Origin: Anaerolineae bacterium | GTDB lineage: Bacteria > Chloroflexota > Anaerolineae > B4-G1 | DNA length: 6,771 bases | Reading direction: 5' to 3' | Assembly (NCBI GenBank): GCA_027079895.1 | Contig: JALWUZ010000226.1 | Location: forward strand, 1-6,771 | Shown here: positions 5,187-6,771 of the stretch, piece by piece | Layout of the letters: every line of letters starts with the position of its first letter | Numbering within the stretch: position 1 is the stretch's first letter | Position numbers and translations under genes: made by a program | Notes under the pieces: model-generated | Database searches by the model: none | What the model saw: only the letters and a program-made list of their open reading frames with translations | Told to the model about the DNA's origin: nothing

Positions 5187-5975
5187 TTACCTCCGGTCGG
5201 GCAACTCCCGCTCCTCCGGGCCGCTGTACTCCTGGGCCGTCGGGGAGATGCGGCGCATAGGCCGTTGATTGGTGATTTCGTCGAAGACGTGGGCGGTGAG
5301 CCCTACGGTGCGGGCGATGGCGAAGATGCCGTTGCCCATCTCCGGGGGGAAGTCCAACTCGCACAGCACGGCGGCGATGGCTCCGTCCACGTTCATCGGC
5401 AAGTCCTTGCCCAGCGACTCTTTCATCGCCTGGCGGATGGCCTGCCCCATTTCGATGTACTCGCCGGCCACCCCCTCCTCCTCGCAGATGGCGAACAATC
5501 TGGCAGTGCGGGGGTCGTTTTTGTGGATGCGGTGGCCGTAGCCGGGGATGCGTTTCTTCTGCGCCCGGTACTCGGCGACTAACTCGCGGGCGACGGTGAG
5601 GGCGTCTTCTCCGCTCGCGTGCTTCCGGGCGACGGCCTCTTTGAGCACCCGCATGCAGCCCTCGACGGCTCCGCCGTGATGTTTGTTGATGGTCATTACC
5701 CCGGCCGCGATGCCGGTGGTCAGCGGTGCGCCGCCGGAGGCGACCGTTCGCGCCGCCAGCACCGACGGGGGCGTCGCCCCGTGATCCACGCTGGAGACGA
5801 GAATAGCGTCCATCACCCGCCCCTGGGACGGGGTGGGCAACTCGCCCTTCAACACCAGGTAGACGACGTGGGCAAAGGGCACGCGGCCCATCAGTTCGTC
5901 AATGCGGTAGCCGCGCACGGCCACCTTGTTTGGTTCGACTTTGGTAATCGGTTGGGACCAGGTTTGCTCGGTCAT
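5187..5975 (-). CDS. Short citrate synthase/citryl-CoA lyase family protein
   Basis: The protein belongs to the citrate synthase fold family but is only 262 aa, against about 370-430 for citrate synthases. That length fits stand-alone citryl-CoA lyases and the C-terminal domain of ATP citrate lyase. Blocks resembling the lyase domain are VDHGATPPS (63-71, His65), GIAAGVMTINKHHGGAVEG (88-106), IPGYGHRIHKNDPR (143-156, His148), MNVDGAIAAVL (194-204, Asp197) and GNGIFAIARTVGLTAHVFDE (214-233). His65, His148 and Asp197 match the lyase triad. His100 of HHGGA also matches the catalytic His of true citrate synthases, a position that is not His in animal ATP citrate lyase, so synthase activity is not excluded. 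GAGGAG precedes the ATG. A SucD-like gene lies upstream and hydro-lyase genes downstream. The reaction is either citryl-CoA to acetyl-CoA plus oxaloacetate or citrate formation. Confidence 0.85.
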   Translation of the reverse strand: MTEQTWSQPITKVEPNKVAVRGYRIDELMGRVPFAHVVYLVLKGELPTPSQGRVMDAILVSSVDHGATPPSVLAARTVASGGAPLTTGIAAGVMTINKHHGGAVEGCMRVLKEAVARKHASGEDALTVARELVAEYRAQKKRIPGYGHRIHKNDPRTARLFAICEEEGVAGEYIEMGQAIRQAMKESLGKDLPMNVDGAIAAVLCELDFPPEMGNGIFAIARTVGLTAHVFDEITNQRPMRRISPTAQEYSGPEERELPDRR

Positions 5976-6008
5976 GATTCTCCTCGCTGTGACTCCAAGG
6001 GATGTGCA

Positions 6009-6212
6009 TTATTCCGCTGTAAGGACGAGAACACGTCCCTCAACTGGTTGAGCATCTTTGCGCCTCGCTATGTCGGGGTTGAGCGCGAGCATCAAGTCGG
6101 TGAACTCACATAGTAGTTCCATCCGCTCCTCGATGGAGAGGGATTGGAACCAGCGGGCTTTGGCCTCCAGTGATTCGTCGTGGCGGTCGTGTGAGACCGA
6201 GAGGGAAACCAT
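6009..6212 (-). CDS. Small hypothetical protein (67 aa)
   Basis: I cannot assign a named family. The 67-residue product has no signal peptide or membrane helix. Residues 14-45 (LEAKARWFQSLSIEERMELL, then CEFTDLMLALNP) look like two amphipathic helices, and the tail (QPVEGRVLVLTA) looks like a beta strand. Coding is supported by GAGGT five bases before the ATG and by the 16-base gap after the ribbon-helix-helix gene. It could be a partner of that small DNA-binding protein or the leftover N-terminal part of a longer protein. It shows none of the MazF or PIN toxin motifs I would look for. Confidence 0.68.
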   Translation of the reverse strand: MVSLSVSHDRHDESLEAKARWFQSLSIEERMELLCEFTDLMLALNPDIARRKDAQPVEGRVLVLTAE

Positions 6213-6228
6213 GCTTACCTCACACTCA

Positions 6229-6474
6229 CTATCCTTCTCTGCTGATGCGCTGATGACGCATCCGTTCCAGGTACTCCTGTTCCTCCGGCGTTGGCTCGTC
6301 TTCGTAGGCTCGATTGAGTTCCGCCAGCAGACGCCGGTTCTGATGGCGTTGAAGGTACTCTTCGACCGCTATCGCGAATACCCGGCTCCGTGACACCTTC
6401 ATCTCGCGCGCTAAGTCGTCCACTTTCCCAAGCAGCGACTTTTGGATGAAAATTGCCGTCTTTGCACTTGCCAT
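6229..6474 (-). CDS. Ribbon-helix-helix (CopG/MazE-like) antitoxin or small regulator
   Basis: The 81-residue protein begins with a short beta strand (KTAIFIQKS, residues 5-13), followed by two helices (LLGKVDDLAREMKVSRSRVF, then AIAVEEYLQRHQ). This is the ribbon-helix-helix pattern of dimeric DNA-binding antitoxins. The acidic tail (DEPTPEEQEYLERMRHQR) resembles the toxin-binding ends of MazE-type antitoxins. I prefer the ATG at 6474, preceded by AAAAGGA at eight bases. A GTG at 6513 would add 13 residues and overlap the sucD-like stop as GTGA, so coupled translation remains possible. No MazF-like or PIN toxin follows; the next gene is a 67-residue unknown. It is probably self-regulating if it acts as an antitoxin. 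Confidence 0.8.
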   Translation of the reverse strand: MASAKTAIFIQKSLLGKVDDLAREMKVSRSRVFAIAVEEYLQRHQNRRLLAELNRAYEDEPTPEEQEYLERMRHQRISREG

Positions 6475-6482
6475 CGGTTGCG

Positions 6483-6489
6483 TCCTTTT
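6483..6489 (-). promoter_or_regulatory. Shine-Dalgarno supporting the internal ATG of the RHH gene
   Basis: AAAAGGA on the minus strand lies eight bases before the ATG at 6474. It is better placed than any site before the alternative GTG at 6513, which falls within the end of the sucD-like gene. Confidence 0.55.
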
Positions 6490-6509
6490 GTTGGAGGCCA
6501 GCAGTTCAC

Positions 6510-6771
6510 TCACGCCCCAATCCGCGCCAGCACCTCTTTGGTGGCGCGGGGCAGGTCCATAAATTGCTCGACGACCGTCGCGCCGACCGCCCGCAGACGC
6601 TCCACTTTGCCCTCGTAGGTGCCGCGTCCGCCCTCAACGATGGCTCCGGCGTGGGAGAAGCGGGTGCCGCTCTTGGCCGCCTTCCCGCCGATGTAAGCGA
6701 TCAGCGGCTTGGTGAACGCTCCCTCTTCGATCAAATCGGCGACCATCTCCTCCTGACTGGTGCCGATTTCG
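6510..6771 (-). CDS. sucD: Succinyl-CoA synthetase-type alpha subunit, C-terminal part (5' end outside window)
   Basis: Only the last 86 or so codons are inside the window. EIGTSQEEM, then TKPLIAYIGGKAAKSGTRF and SHAGAIVEGGRGTYEGK match the end of SucD, including the His in SHAGAI (codon 6653-6651) that carries the phosphate in the ligase reaction. The tail (LRAVGATVVEQFMDLPRATKEVL) matches the family in length. The enzyme joins CoA to a carboxylic acid using a nucleoside triphosphate. The usual substrate is succinate, but SucD-like subunits also occur in citryl-CoA and malyl-CoA synthetases, and the downstream citryl-CoA lyase-like gene makes citrate a real alternative. The beta subunit is probably just outside the window. 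The stop overlaps a possible GTG start of the next gene. Confidence 0.88.
   Translation of the reverse strand, partial: EIGTSQEEMVADLIEEGAFTKPLIAYIGGKAAKSGTRFSHAGAIVEGGRGTYEGKVERLRAVGATVVEQFMDLPRATKEVLARIGA

Noticed and set aside
4550..5260. Long plus-strand open frame (236 codons)
   Set aside because: It runs antisense to the HD-domain gene and its flanks, whose motifs are clear. Long antisense frames are common in GC-rich coding DNA.
6475..6513. GTG start at 6513 for the RHH gene
   Set aside because: It gives a neat GTGA overlap with the sucD-like stop, but the 13 added residues look unlike the family start and the ATG at 6474 has the better placed binding site. Kept only as an alternative.

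Overview
The window is GC-rich, and every supported gene lies on the minus strand, so transcription reads from the right edge to the left edge. Tight spacing, start/stop overlaps and a good ribosome binding site before almost every start suggest one long transcription unit or a few coupled ones. The gene mix (AmaP-type anchor beside ScpB, a secreted protein with Thr-Pro linkers and a DNRLRE-like fold, a GTAG/REP-associated transposase, and a LeuC/LeuD-type aconitase pair next to a short citrate-synthase-like protein) suggests a high-GC Chloroflexota, perhaps Anaerolineae-like. That placement is an inference from gene content; there is no marker gene in the window.

Right part (about 6771-3316): the 3' end of a succinyl-CoA-synthetase-type alpha subunit (sucD-like, with the phosphohistidine) is followed by a small ribbon-helix-helix antitoxin-like gene and a 67-residue hypothetical gene. 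Next come a 262-residue citrate synthase/citryl-CoA lyase family protein, an HD-domain hydrolase, and the large subunit of a LeuC/homoaconitase-type hydro-lyase. The small subunit of that hydro-lyase lies further left at 2597-2058. Together these look like a citrate-handling module: either a TCA segment (citrate synthase, aconitase, succinyl-CoA ligase) or a two-step citrate cleavage module in which a SucD-like CoA ligase makes citryl-CoA and a short lyase splits it. The sequence alone does not decide between them.

Middle (about 3319-2608): the two hydro-lyase subunit genes are separated by a REP-associated tyrosine transposase (RAYT) and a cluster of three REP-like palindromes. Each palindrome has a GTAG at its foot, one is inverted relative to the other two, and two of them show compensatory stem changes. 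The REP nearest the large-subunit gene supplies that gene's stop codon.

Left part (2056-1): a two-helix membrane protein of the Asp23/AmaP type overlaps scpB (chromosome segregation, SMC complex). A secreted or surface protein follows; it runs off the left edge and has a Thr-Pro-rich insert inside a DNRLRE/CBM96-like domain. No RNA genes, CRISPR arrays or convincing intrinsic terminators were seen. The only gene-free stretch over 100 bases is 3181-3315, which holds the REP cluster.
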